DNA from: Baffinella frigidus
Lineage: Eukaryota > Cryptophyceae > Cryptomonadales > Baffinellaceae
DNA length: 10,390 bases
Direction: 5' to 3'
NCBI GenBank assembly: GCA_026770585.1
Contig: MU646361.1
Location: 758,072 to 768,461, forward strand
Numbering within the stretch: the stretch's first letter is position 1; every line of letters begins with the position of its first letter. This document shows positions 1 through 6,281 of this stretch, piece by piece. The notes under the pieces are model-generated. The model was not told the DNA's origin, searched no databases, and saw nothing but the letters and a program-made list of their open reading frames with translations. A program made the translations under genes and the position numbers.

Positions 1-72
1 CCCCACACCCCACACCCCACACCCCACACCCCACACCCCACACCTCACACCCCAAACCCCAAACCCCAAACC
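1..72. repeat. Telomere-like heptamer array (CCCCACA then CCCCAAA)
   Basis: Six perfect CCCCACA units are followed by a CCTCACA variant and three CCCCAAA units, all in the same 7-bp phase. The array runs up to the acceptor ATTTCAG in front of the first exon, so it is the 3' part of an intron that starts outside the window. The units are single-base variants of CCCTAAA. Confidence 0.9.
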
Positions 73-79
73 ATTTCAG

Positions 80-121
80 GTGCACGTGACGATGCAGCGC
101 TACCGCGAGTGGGAGGCGCAG
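80..121 (+). CDS. EF-hand protein, internal exon (partial gene, 5' end outside window)
   Basis: This is an open 42-nt segment (14 codons, phase 0 at both ends) encoding VHVTMQRYREWEAQ. It is bounded by the acceptor ATTTCAG and the donor GTATGC. The peptide is charged and helix-like. It lies in frame with the exons at 381, 764 and 2165, which carry two EF-hands. Its base composition (GC-rich, no heptamers) differs sharply from the flanking CCCCAAA and CCCTAAA repeats. The gene starts upstream of the window, so the N-terminus is unknown. The exon assignment rests on splice signals and frame continuity, not on a recognised domain within this piece. Confidence 0.7.
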
Positions 122-380
122 GTATGCCACACCCCAAACTCTAAACCCTGATCTCCAAACCCTAAACCTTCATCCTGAAACCCTCAACCCTAAACCCTAA
201 ACCCTAAACCCTAAACCCTAAACCCTAAACCCTGATCCCTGATCCCTAAACCCTAAACCCTAAACCCTAATCCCTAAACCCTAAACCCTAACCCCTAAAC
301 CTCACACCCTGAACCCTAACCACTAACCCCTCAACCCTAATCCTAGAACCCTCAACCCTAAACCTTAACGCCTCAACCAG
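122..380 (+). repeat. Intron 1, mostly CCCTAAA-type array
   Basis: A 259-nt GT-AG interval contains dozens of CCCTAAA units and variants (CCCTGAT, CCCTCAA, CCCTAAT). The non-repeat parts are confined to the ends. The exon/intron junctions share CAGGT at both sides (CAG|GTATGC and CAG|GTGCAA), a short direct repeat across the intron. Confidence 0.8.
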
Positions 381-476
381 GTGCAAGCGCTGATGCTTGA
401 GTATACAGCCATGGATGCCGCAGCGCTGTTCACGGCGATCGATACCGACAATTCCGGCAGCCTCGACCAGCACGAG
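381..476 (+). CDS. EF-hand protein, exon with calcium-binding loop 1
   Basis: The exon has 32 codons, phase 0 at both ends, between acceptor AACCAG and donor GTTTCC. The last 12 codons (441-476) form a canonical EF-hand loop, DTDNSGSLDQHE. It has Asp at positions 1, 3 and 9, Ser at 5 and 7, the invariant Gly at 6, a hydrophobic residue at 8 and the bidentate Glu at 12. The preceding ALFTAI is the end of the E helix, and the F helix continues directly in the next exon (VEQAFKRVF). An EF-hand of this form binds Ca2+ and is expected to act as a calcium sensor or as a regulatory part of a larger protein. The specific family, such as calmodulin-like or a kinase-linked EF-hand, cannot be told. Confidence 0.88.
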
Positions 477-763
477 GTTTCCCACTAAACTTGAAACCAT
501 CAACTCTACACCATACACCATACACCATACACCATACACCATACACCATACACCATACACCATACACCCTAAACCAAGTCACGCCTTGGGAAGCCAAGGC
601 AAACCCTACACCCTACACCTTCAACCCTACACTCTAAACTCTACACCCTACATCCTAACCCCTTAACCCTGTCACGTCTCGGGAGGCCAAGGCAAACCAT
701 ACACCCTAAACCCTCAACCCCACACCCTACACCGCAAAGCCTAAACGCTAAACCCCTCACCAG
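477..763 (+). repeat. Intron 2 with (TACACCA)8 subarray
   Basis: A 287-nt GT-AG interval. Positions 507-562 hold eight perfect TACACCA heptamers. The rest is CCCTACA/CCCTAAA-type with two short unique islands (about 580-600 and 668-690) that resemble each other (CACG.CT.GGGA.GCCAAGGCAAACC). Both junctions share AGGT (GAG|GT at the donor, CAG|GTGG at the acceptor). Confidence 0.85.
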
Positions 764-857
764 GTGGAGCAAGCGTTCAAACGCGTGTTCGCCAGGGACC
801 CTACGTTAGACTACATCGCATTGGCGCGCGACTTCATGCAAGCTGCCGACGCCGACG
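764..857 (+). CDS. EF-hand protein, exon ending inside calcium-binding loop 2
   Basis: This 94-nt exon enters in phase 0 and leaves after the first base of a codon. It encodes the F helix of hand 1 (VEQAFKRVF), a linker (ARDPTLDYIALA) and the E helix of hand 2 (RDFMQAA), then the first residues of loop 2 (DAD). The donor is GGTACG. The intron cuts loop 2 after the first base of its fourth codon. Joining to the exon at 2165 restores a complete 12-residue loop with no frame change. That continuity is strong support for both junctions. Confidence 0.88.
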
Positions 858-1636
858 GTACGTGCGATTTCAGATTCGTTGAGCGTAAGGGTGGACTCCT
901 CCTAATTCCGGCGTCAACCTAATTCCTGCATTCCGTAGCGCCCTACGGTATGGCATACGGTAGCACCCTAGGGAATGCCGAAATTTGGTTCACTTTATCC
1001 AGACTGCCAACGCCATCCTCGCACTAGAGCAAATCGTGATACGCGCCTGACATTAGCAAAAACTACCTCCCAAACCCTAAACATTGAACCCTGGACCATG
1101 GACCATGGACCATGGACCCGCAACCCAACTCCTGAACCCCGAAACCAGGGTTACGTGTACACAGCCAAATGTGGACCTTTTTTCTCCTCTGCTAGTACTC
1201 TTGAGCCAAGAAAAGAGTAGTCCAAAAAGTCTACCAGCCGATATGCCCACCTCTGAAAGTTGTGTTAGGATAAGTGACGTATCCTCGAAGTTCCCAACCT
1301 GGTTCAGGGTTCAGGGGTGTACGCGTCCGTAGCAAATTATGGACCGAGGTGTTGGTGGATCCTCCGTGTGAATCTAATCTCGGAAGATATCGCAGGTTGG
1401 ATAAAAAAGGTTACATAGGGGAGCCTCCCTTATCAATTGATGGCACCAATTCGTGCAACTGATTCAGTTGTCTTCTGAAATGAAATCCTGTCTTCAGAAA
1501 GCAAGCTGAGCTCTTCACCAACACAACAATTCCAAGAACGCTCTTGATCGGCGTTGGCTTCAACCCGCGCCCCGCGCCTAGGACAGTCCCAAGATCATAG
1601 ATCTTAGCCCTCCCAAAGGTTCCTGCATCAAGCCGT

Positions 1637-1665
1637 CGTGCTGCTGCTGTTGCTGCTTAGGGTTC

Positions 1666-1700
<35 letters not shown>

Positions 1701-1706
1701 CAGCAA
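1637..1706. repeat. CTG / CAG triplet hairpin
   Basis: A run of CTG-type triplets (1639-1656) is separated by TTAGGGTTCGG from about ten CAG triplets (1667-1697, then TAG CAG CAA). The two runs are complementary, so the segment can fold into a long GC-rich hairpin with an 11-nt loop. The loop itself contains TTAGGGTT, the G strand of the telomere-like repeat. It lies within intron 3. Confidence 0.8.
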
Positions 1707-1708
1707 GG

Positions 1709-1858
1709 TTCCCTAAGCCCTAAACCCTAAACCCTAAACCCTAAACCCTAGACCCTAAACCCTAGACCCTAGACCCTAGACCCTAGACCCTAGACCCTAA
1801 ACCTTAAACCCTGAACCCTAAACCCTGAACCCTAAACCCTAATTCCTCCTAAACCCTC
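1709..1858. repeat. CCCTAAA array with a (CCCTAGA) subarray
   Basis: About 20 heptamers in nearly constant phase. A block of consecutive CCCTAGA units (about 1760-1797) is flanked by CCCTAAA and then by alternating CCCTGAA/CCCTAAA. The clustering of one variant indicates local amplification rather than random decay. Confidence 0.85.
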
Positions 1859-2016
1859 CGCCACCTTACCAGCTTTCATCGCCTCGTCTCGCCCGTCCTC
1901 CCTCAACCCAAAGCCTTAAACCCTGAACCCTGAACCCTGAACCCTCATCCATATCCCGTATGATATGGAGCCAGCACCTTGACACCGGACCACCTATCAG
2001 TTACACTGAACACGTC

Positions 2017-2126
2017 TTACTCGCGAACAAGGACACGAACCAAAATTAGGGACACGCACCGCCCTAGGGTGCTCCTATACTCCTAGGCTAGCCCCACCGT
2101 ACGACTCTAGAGCGGTGCGTGTGATA
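2017..2126. mobile_element. Degenerate hairpin (MITE-like) element, family A copy 1
   Basis: The left side carries TTACTCGCGAACAAGGACAC, which recurs almost exactly at 2864 and in reverse near 2954-2973. A second internal pair is inverted: GACACGCACCGCCCTAG (from about 2050) against CTAGAGCGGTGCGTGTG (2107-2123). No coding capacity is visible. It sits in intron 3 of the EF-hand gene. This copy is less symmetrical than the one at 2858 and is probably older. Confidence 0.6.
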
Positions 2127-2164
2127 CCGGAAATCCTGAGCCCTAAAACCTGACACCGCATCAG

Positions 2165-2238
2165 GCAACGGCCTGCTCTCGGAGCAAGAGGTGGCTGACT
2201 TCCTCCGCGGTATCACCGGGGGGGGGCGGCCTGTCCTG
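2165..2238 (+). CDS. EF-hand protein, exon completing calcium-binding loop 2
   Basis: The acceptor is GCATCAG. The 74-nt exon begins with the last two bases of the split Gly codon. Joined to the previous exon it gives the loop DADGNGLLSEQE: Asp at 1 and 3, Asn at 5, Gly at 6, Leu at 8, Glu at 12. The F helix VADFLRGI and a Gly-rich tail follow. The exit donor GTAAAC at 2239 leaves phase 0. A run of nine G near 2218-2226 is a possible sequencing or slippage site, because a one-base error there would change the downstream frame. The two hands lie about 50 residues apart, so they probably form a normal EF-hand pair. Confidence 0.85.
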
Positions 2239-2350
2239 GTAAACCCTCATCCCTAATCCATCAACCCTTAACTCTAAACCATAAACCATAAACCATAGAC
2301 CATAGACCCTAGACCCTAGTCCCTAAACCTTAACCCTAAACCCTAAACCG

Positions 2351-2386
2351 GACGCTGCGGCCGCCACTGCCTGCAGCGCGTGCGAG
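2351..2386 (+). CDS. Possible small Ala-rich exon of the EF-hand gene
   Basis: A GC-rich island in phase 0 reads DAAAATACSACE and ends at a good donor (GAG|GTGCAA). It is surrounded by CCCTAAA units, like the proven exons. No in-frame AG acceptor is visible directly before it: the sequence is CCCTAAACCG|GAC. The only nearby AG, at 2375-2376, would give a 10-nt exon that breaks the frame. Either the acceptor is non-canonical or this is not an exon. Confidence 0.35.
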
Positions 2387-2456
2387 GTGCAAGCCCTAAA
2401 CCCTAGCCCCTAAACATTCAACCCGAAACTCCAAACCTCAAACGCCGCCGCGGCAG

Positions 2457-2507
2457 GGCGCCGAGGGGGTTGCGACTAGCGCCTCCGAGCCCGCCCTCTC
2501 TCAGCTG
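2457..2507 (+). CDS. Possible Ala/Ser-rich exon of the EF-hand gene (GC-AG intron or early GT donor)
   Basis: After the acceptor GCGGCAG the sequence is open in phase 0 (GAEGVATSASEPALSQL). It resembles the Pro/Ala-rich terminal exon in composition. There is no GT at its apparent end. A GC donor after CTG (2508-2509) would keep phase 0 with the terminal exon. An earlier GT at 2469, after only four codons, would also keep phase 0. The choice needs transcript data. Confidence 0.45.
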
Positions 2508-2603
2508 GCCCTACACCCTAAACCCTGCACCCTGAACCCCAAACCCTAACCCCAAACCCTGAACCCTGAACCCTGAACCCTGAACCCTACCGCCGTCTCT
2601 CAG

Positions 2604-2669
2604 CCGGAGCCCGCGCCCGCGCCTGCCGCGCTCGACGCAGAGGAGGATGCTCCGGTTATGCTGCGGTAG
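2604..2669 (+). CDS. EF-hand protein, terminal exon with stop
   Basis: The acceptor GTCTCTCAG, with a short pyrimidine tract, is followed by 21 codons and TAG. The peptide is Pro/Ala-rich then acidic (PEPAPAPAALDAEEDAPVML R). Phase 0 agrees with the donors at 2239 and 2387 and with the possible donors at 2469 and 2508. GC-rich, third-position G/C codon use matches the EF-hand exons. The acidic, low-complexity tail is probably disordered. Confidence 0.7.
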   Translation, partial: PEPAPAPAALDAEEDAPVMLR

Positions 2670-3169
2670 AGCAGGTCTCTCATTAGTTGACACGATTCAG
2701 ACCTCGAAAAGCAGGACAGCATTCAACCATTTCGGTCAACTTATGTAGGCTGGCACGGGACATTTTACATAAGATAATACCTTACTTTTGTTCCCAGCTG
2801 CTTGACACGTTTCATTCTATCCCCCTCCCGCTCTGGGTGAAACCGCCTAGAGCGCTACAGGGGTTACTCGCGAACAAGGACATGCACCGCCCCTAGGGTG
2901 GTCCCAGCCTCCTAATATCCGCACAGTGTACTGTAGGACCCTAGGCCGTTGCGTGTCCTTGTTCGCGAGTAACGCCTCTGTTCACCTCTAGGTACGAGTA
3001 GCTTTGCATGTAGGTCCTGCTCAGAATCTTCTGTAGGGGTGCGGCCGTGGTGGTTTTAATAAAGTCTGTGAACGCTGTTCAGGCTGGGCGGTTTCGGCCA
3101 GGCTCCCAGACTGTCGCGGGCGTGTGATGGTACATGTTCTAATATCATAAACCGTGCTTCCCCCCCCAG
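2670..3169. other. 3' flank of the EF-hand gene and intergenic DNA
   Basis: No convincing coding region is visible. It contains the family A hairpin element (2858-2981) and an AATAAA at about 3058-3063, some 390 nt after the stop. That could be a polyadenylation signal, but its use here is unproven. A run of seven C lies directly before a possible acceptor at 3168-3169. Confidence 0.5.
2858..2981. mobile_element. Hairpin (MITE-like) element, family A copy 2
   Basis: Arms of about 37 nt at 2861-2898 and 2940-2975 are inverted copies with few mismatches. The shared core TTACTCGCGAACAAGGACA is perfect, followed by a GC-rich part ending CCTAGG. The tips extend imperfectly to ACAG/CTCTG. The 40-nt centre is unique and there is no ORF. 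It is related to the copies at 2017 and 6141. This structure is typical of a non-autonomous inverted-repeat transposon. I cannot identify a clear target-site duplication. Confidence 0.75.
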
Positions 3170-3261
3170 CTCCCACGCGGCCTCCTGCTGAACGTGCTCC
3201 TAAAGTTTCTGCTGCTGAGCACCTCTCGCTTCCTCGAAAGGAGGAGCAGCTTGGAACCGGG
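3170..3261 (+). CDS. Weak exon candidate, unrecognised
   Basis: A strong pyrimidine-tract acceptor (seven C then AG at 3168-3169) is followed by an open, polar frame (PTRPPAERAPKVSAAEHLSL, continuing PRKEEQLGTG) up to a weak GTTACT donor at 3262. A second frame is also open and hydrophobic over the same stretch, so the reading frame is not secure. I do not recognise the peptide. Confidence 0.22.
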
Positions 3262-3359
3262 GTTACTCGAAATTAATGTCCCACAGAACAAGATACACAC
3301 CGGTGTGTGATTTGTGGACCACGAGCGCGTGTGAGAGGGGTCCTTGCTCGTGCCGGGTT

Positions 3360-3924
3360 TCATGCCCCGAGGCGGGCCCGTCCCATTGCAAGGACTGGGA
3401 CGATCGCCATGCTGTCCCACAACCTCAAGAGCGCCGCCCCCGGGTGTGGAGTCATGGCGTGGGCTTCCCAGTTGAGGATGTCCTCAACTGCAAGTCTACT
3501 TCGGTCGCTTCTCCCGCCTTGACCGATGACGGCCCCTCGCTCGCTCCTCTCAAGGAGGAAGCGAATCTCATAGCTCGCGCTAGGCGCGCGTGAAGCACGC
3601 TCGCGCTCGACGGCAGCAGGCCCCACCTTGTCTGCCACCGAGGCGGCCTCTTCACTTCTTGCGCACCCGTCTCCATCCACAGCCGCCCCCACGTCCATTC
3701 CCGTCGTCAGGGTGAAGCGCGGGAAGTCGGTGTTGAGGAGTTGCACCACGGCGCCATAGCGCAGGTCGATCCAGCTCGTTTCGGTCTTTGCTCCGCCGGC
3801 CTTGAGCACGAGGATCCGGGCGCTCTCGCCGCCCGCCCCCGCTGGCAACAGCACGCTGCCGGCTGGGTACTTACTGTCCACGATGCGCGTGTCGTGGATG
3901 GCGAACTTGAAGTCGCCCGTGACG
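3360..3924 (-). CDS. Unrecognised protein, 3' part (minus strand)
   Basis: On the minus strand a good acceptor (CCCTCCTGCAG) precedes a frame open for about 187 codons to a stop at 3360-3362. The first 75 codons look like a folded, beta-rich domain (VTGDFKFAIHDTRIVDSKYP, later WIDLRYGAVVQLLNTDFPRF). The rest is Ala/Arg/Glu-rich and less convincing. A possible donor, AAG|GTGGGG, lies near 3625-3630, so the coding part may end there rather than at the stop. Upstream of the acceptor the frame meets a stop, so this is not the first exon. No family is recognised. A GTAAGT just after VD would give an intron far too short to be real. Three open frames overlap here, so the strand call is moderate. 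Confidence 0.45.
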
Positions 3925-3930
3925 CTGCAG

Positions 3931-4294
3931 GAGGGTGACTTCTACGCTGGTGCGCTGTGGAGAGACAGTGAGACAGCCGCATGCGAGAATTGCGATGTAC
4001 TGAATAAAACCCCCCTTTGCCCTCCCAGACCTCACTAAAGGGCTGGTCAAATCCCACTGAGCATAACCTGAGGAACGGTCTAACTGGTCGACCCAACCAC
4101 TGGCAGTCGCAAGGCTGCAGGGTCTCCCCCTTAAAAATGTTGCTAGGTCGTCTGTGCAAATGTGTCCAGGCCGGCTCGAATTGTGTCGAGCGCAAAGTCC
4201 TTGGAGCCATTGATTTGTGAAGTGTGTAAAGGGCCTAAAAGAGAGAGGCTTTAGAAAGGGTCTCAATATTGATATTTTCTTGAAAATGTGTCAC
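3931..4294. other. No recognised gene
   Basis: Unique sequence of mixed composition. On the minus strand it would be the intron or upstream exon region of the gene ending at 3360. Overlapping open frames exist in several phases, but none shows a domain or consistent splice signals. Confidence 0.4.
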
Positions 4295-4326
4295 CAACGC
4301 TCTCTCTACCGGTAGAGAGAGCGTTG
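4295..4326. repeat. Perfect 32-bp palindrome
   Basis: CAACGCTCTCTCTACC is followed directly by its exact reverse complement, with no loop, centred on the CCGG at 4309-4312. It sits at the border between unique sequence and the ACGACGAGC repeat region. It could be a cruciform-prone site, the join of two inverted repeat units, or a protein-binding palindrome. Confidence 0.95.
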
Positions 4327-4330
4327 ATGA

Positions 4331-4880
4331 AGAACGACGAGCACCAGGCGAGGCTGGTGAGGAACGTCGCAGAGCGTTGAGGTACCCATGCGAACGCGTG
4401 AAGGCGTTGGGGCGAGGACACGACTCTGTGTGGTTGAAAAACGACGAGCACCAGTCAAAGCTAGTGAGGATCGTTGCAGAGACGACGAGCACCAGGCAAG
4501 GCTGGTGAGGAACGTCGCAGAGCCTTGATGAGGAGGACGTGCGGAAACGTTGTTGAGATACCGAGGAGAACGTGTGTGATGGACTGAGGTGACAGAGGCG
4601 CGGAGCTTGGACGGAGATGTCGGCAACAGCAAGCGACGCGTCGGTGATCTCTGCGGCGAAGCAGCTGGAAAACTTGCTGGGGTGCACGAAGTTGAGGTTC
4701 TTGGTGCACAGCAGACGTAGTCGCCAGTCGTGATGAATGAGTGGCGGTCGACAAAAGAGATGTCGTGAGAGAACGACGAGCGAGGAGTATGGGTCGAGTG
4801 AGAATGACGAGCGATGTATTCACGTCGCGTGAAAAAGACGAGCGTTGAGGGTACGGTACGTCGCGTGAAAACGACGAGCG
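4331..4880. repeat. Degenerate repeats with core ACGACGAGC
   Basis: A block of about 45 nt (AACGACGAGCACCAGGCGAG, then GCTGGTGAGGAACGTCGCAGAG) occurs at 4333, 4439 and 4480 with few differences. The second and third copies are adjacent. Shorter relics (AACGACGAGCGAGG, AATGACGAGCGATG, AAGACGAGCGTTGAGG) follow at about 4770-4880 next to GTCGCGTGA motifs. Minus-strand frames across it only reflect this repetition. Confidence 0.8.
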
Positions 4881-4899
4881 AGGGCGTGGGATCTCCCCA

Positions 4900-5395
4900 G
4901 GACGTCGAAGTTCCTACGAGAGAGAATGATTCCTACATGGAGGTAGGGGTTTCCTGGAGGGGTATGTTTTCTTACCTACGGGAGATGAGGGCTCCTACCC
5001 GCGGGAGGCAGGTGGTGAGAGTTCCCACCTACGAGAGGTGAGGAGGTGAGGGTTCCTACCTACGAGAGGAGAGGTGGTGTGGGTTCCTACCTGTGAAGGG
5101 GAGGAGGTGGGGATTCCTACCTACGGGAGGTGAGGAGGTGATTGATGATCCTACCTACAGGAGGTGAGCAGGTGAGAGTTCCTGCCTACAGGAGGTGAGC
5201 ATGTGAGGGTTCCTACCCACGGGAGGTGAGGAAGTGATTGTTGATCCTACCGATGGAGGTTAGGATTCTACGGGGAAACGAGCGACGCCAGAGGGGCGTG
5301 CAAGGATCCTACCTATTGGGGTTGGGATCCTACGAGTAGGGCGGGATTCCTATGGGTGGGACTAGGATTCCTATGTGGAGGGCAATGCCAGAGTC
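4900..5395. repeat. Minisatellite of about 31 bp, then degenerate TCCTAC-containing repeats
   Basis: About eight units of roughly 31 bp lie between 4990 and 5253, each beginning near TTCCTACCTACGRGAGGTGA and followed by GGAGGTGAGG. Two units (near 5130 and 5230) carry a longer end, TGATTGATG/TGATTGTTG. Outside that core the TCCTAC motif continues at irregular spacing. No coding sequence is apparent. Confidence 0.85.
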
Positions 5396-5401
5396 CTGCA
5401 C

Positions 5402-5429
5402 GGTCCACTTAGTGGTCACTAAGTGGACC
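5402..5429. repeat. Palindrome with 13-nt arms, 2-nt centre
   Basis: GGTCCACTTAGTG and its exact reverse complement CACTAAGTGGACC are separated by GT. A related half (GTGGTCACGAAGTGGACC) recurs at about 5493-5511. It marks the left edge of the repeat-rich block that precedes the ankyrin segment. Confidence 0.9.
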
Positions 5430-5569
5430 TCGCGGCCACTTGGAGCTCGAAGAACCTAGAGGACCTAAAGGAAAGGACCTAAAGGATCTAAAGTGGTCAC
5501 GAAGTGGACCTCGCGGGTGGTCGATTTCGATTTTCGGTCCACTCTCACTCCCCCGCCCCGGGGGGCTTG

Positions 5570-5662
5570 CTGTGGTCCGAAAGGAAGCTTGCCTTTTCTG
5601 CAGAACCACTTCCAGTGTCCGCCTATGTTGGGAGGTGAAAGAACCTACAGGACCTCAAGTCA
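5570..5662 (+). repeat. Dispersed repeat family D, direct copy
   Basis: It contains TCCGAAAGGAAGCTTGCC, then CTGCAGAACCACTTCCAGTG, TCCGCCTATGTTGGGAGG and GAACCTACAGGACCT. An inverted copy lies at 6282-6345 and a diverged direct copy at 7695-7795. A partial copy of the GAACCT..GGACCTAAAGG part is at 5444-5485. Confidence 0.75.
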
Positions 5663-5794
5663 GAGAAGGGGCATTTCCAGATTGTCCGGCTCCTTGTCCT
5701 TTACGGGTCGGACGTGTCTTACACCGACGACAGTGGATACACACCCCTGCTTGTATCGCCACGTGGGGGTCACCACAAGATGGTGAGGCAGCTT
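5663..5794 (+). CDS. Ankyrin-repeat protein, exon 1 of those visible
   Basis: The frame encodes the second half of one ankyrin repeat (GHFQIVRLLVLYGSDVSYTD) and the first part of the next (DSGYTPLLVSPRGGHHKMVR). The G-H-x-x-I-V-x-L-L-x-x-G-x-D and G-Y-T-P-L patterns match the ankyrin consensus, which forms helix pairs for protein-protein binding. A donor CTT|GTGACC at 5795 joins to CACACAG|CTTCTTGAG at 5856. The join gives a 34-residue repeat, one more than the usual 33. The left boundary is uncertain, as the sequence directly upstream belongs to a dispersed repeat. The missing upstream repeats suggest either further exons before it or a gene fragment. Confidence 0.65.
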
Positions 5795-5855
5795 GTGACC
5801 CCGCTTGTTAGTCAACCATTGAGGCTCATCACCTGTCCGACCGAGGCTCACACAG

Positions 5856-5972
5856 CTTCTTGAGCACGGGGCGGACGCGTCGGTCATGACAAAACGTCAG
5901 GAGACTCCCCTTTCTCTTTCCGTGAGCGGCGGACACGAGGCGGTGGTGCAGCAGCTGATCGAGCACGATTGG
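5856..5972 (+). CDS. Ankyrin-repeat protein, next exon
   Basis: Open for 39 codons after the acceptor CACACAG: LLEHGADASVMTKRQETPLS, then LSVSGGHEAVVQQLIEHDW. LLEHGAD, xTPLxxxVxxGH and VVQQLIEH are clear ankyrin elements. Together with the previous exon this gives two full consecutive repeats. The 3' boundary is uncertain. The frame stays open to a TAA at about 6027, with candidate GT donors at 5973, 5979 and several further points. Confidence 0.65.
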
Positions 5973-6059
5973 GTCACACTAGTACATGTGATAGTAAAGT
6001 ATTTGTGTAGTAAATTTCGTTGCGCCAAAAGCAATTAATTAATTAACACTTTGGCGGAG

Positions 6060-6136
6060 GTGAAAGGACTGCGGAGGACGTCGCAACTACTGGGCGCCAC
6101 TTTCAGATCGCGGCGATGCTCAAGGCCGAGGCATAG
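6060..6136 (+). CDS. Ankyrin-like C-terminal repeat with stop
   Basis: After GGCGGAG the frame ERTAEDVATTGRHFQIAAML KAEA-stop resembles a final ankyrin repeat (RTAxDxA, GH-x-x-I-A-x-x-L). It needs one base from the previous exon. The likely donors after 5972 do not all give this phase, so an exon may be missing or the gene may be broken here. The stop lies just before a hairpin element, so an older, longer protein could have been truncated. The exon at 6405 could belong to the same gene but needs a different phase. Confidence 0.5.
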
Positions 6137-6140
6137 GTAC

Positions 6141-6252
6141 AGGGGTACCTCGCTCATAAGAAACCGCCCCCCCCTAGGTCCCTACAGTAGGACCGTGCCT
6201 AGGGTCCTATGTGAGTCCTAGGGGGGGCAGTTTCTTATGAGCGAGGTACCCA
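6141..6252. mobile_element. Hairpin (MITE-like) element, family A copy 3
   Basis: Arms at 6143-6178 and 6217-6251 are inverted copies of 35-36 nt with one mismatch and one extra C (GGGTACCTCGCTCATAAGAA on the left). The 38-nt centre is also partly self-complementary. It shares the plan of the copy at 2858: an ACAGGGGT start, a CGCCCC..CTAGG inner end and CAGTAGGACC / CTGTAGGACC in the centre. It has no ORF. It lies directly after the ankyrin stop and before the next exon, probably in an intron or 3' flank. Confidence 0.8.
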
Positions 6253-6281
6253 TGTAACACACGTCTCTCTGGTGCACCATC

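Larger units (their letters stand above)
858..2164 (+). other. Intron 3 (1.3 kb) of the EF-hand gene
   Basis: This is the interval between the two halves of EF-hand loop 2, GT-AG. From 858 to about 1640 it is mostly unique sequence. I see no convincing exon there, only a short inverted pair near 935-950 (CCGTAG..CTACGG) and three GGACCAT heptamers at 1093-1113. Further on it holds a CTG/CAG hairpin, a heptamer array and a degenerate hairpin element, listed separately. Confidence 0.7.

Noticed and set aside
1-400. Chromosome end (true telomere)
   Set aside because: Repeats are highly variant, interrupted by exons, present in both orientations and spread over the whole window.
288-563. Open frames through the TACACCA array on both strands (Tyr/Gly/Val/Trp-rich on minus)
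   Set aside because: They are translations of heptamer repeats. The real coding sequence in this interval is the EF-hand exon at 381-476 on plus.
3058-3063. AATAAA as the EF-hand polyadenylation signal
   Set aside because: It is a single hexamer in a plausible place. Many protists do not use it, so it is noted but not called.
4235-4823. Long minus-strand frames across 4235-4823
   Set aside because: They repeat the same peptide (LCDVPHQP, LVLVV) because they read the ACGACGAGC DNA repeat. Several frames are open at once.
4900-5395. CRISPR array
   Set aside because: Units of about 31 bp are adjacent with no unique spacers and are degenerate. The context is eukaryotic.
5409-5609. Open frames on both strands in the CCACTTAGTGG / GGACCTAAAGG repeats (KDLKDLKW on plus)
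   Set aside because: They lie in dispersed repeat DNA, show no splice signals and have no recognised domain.
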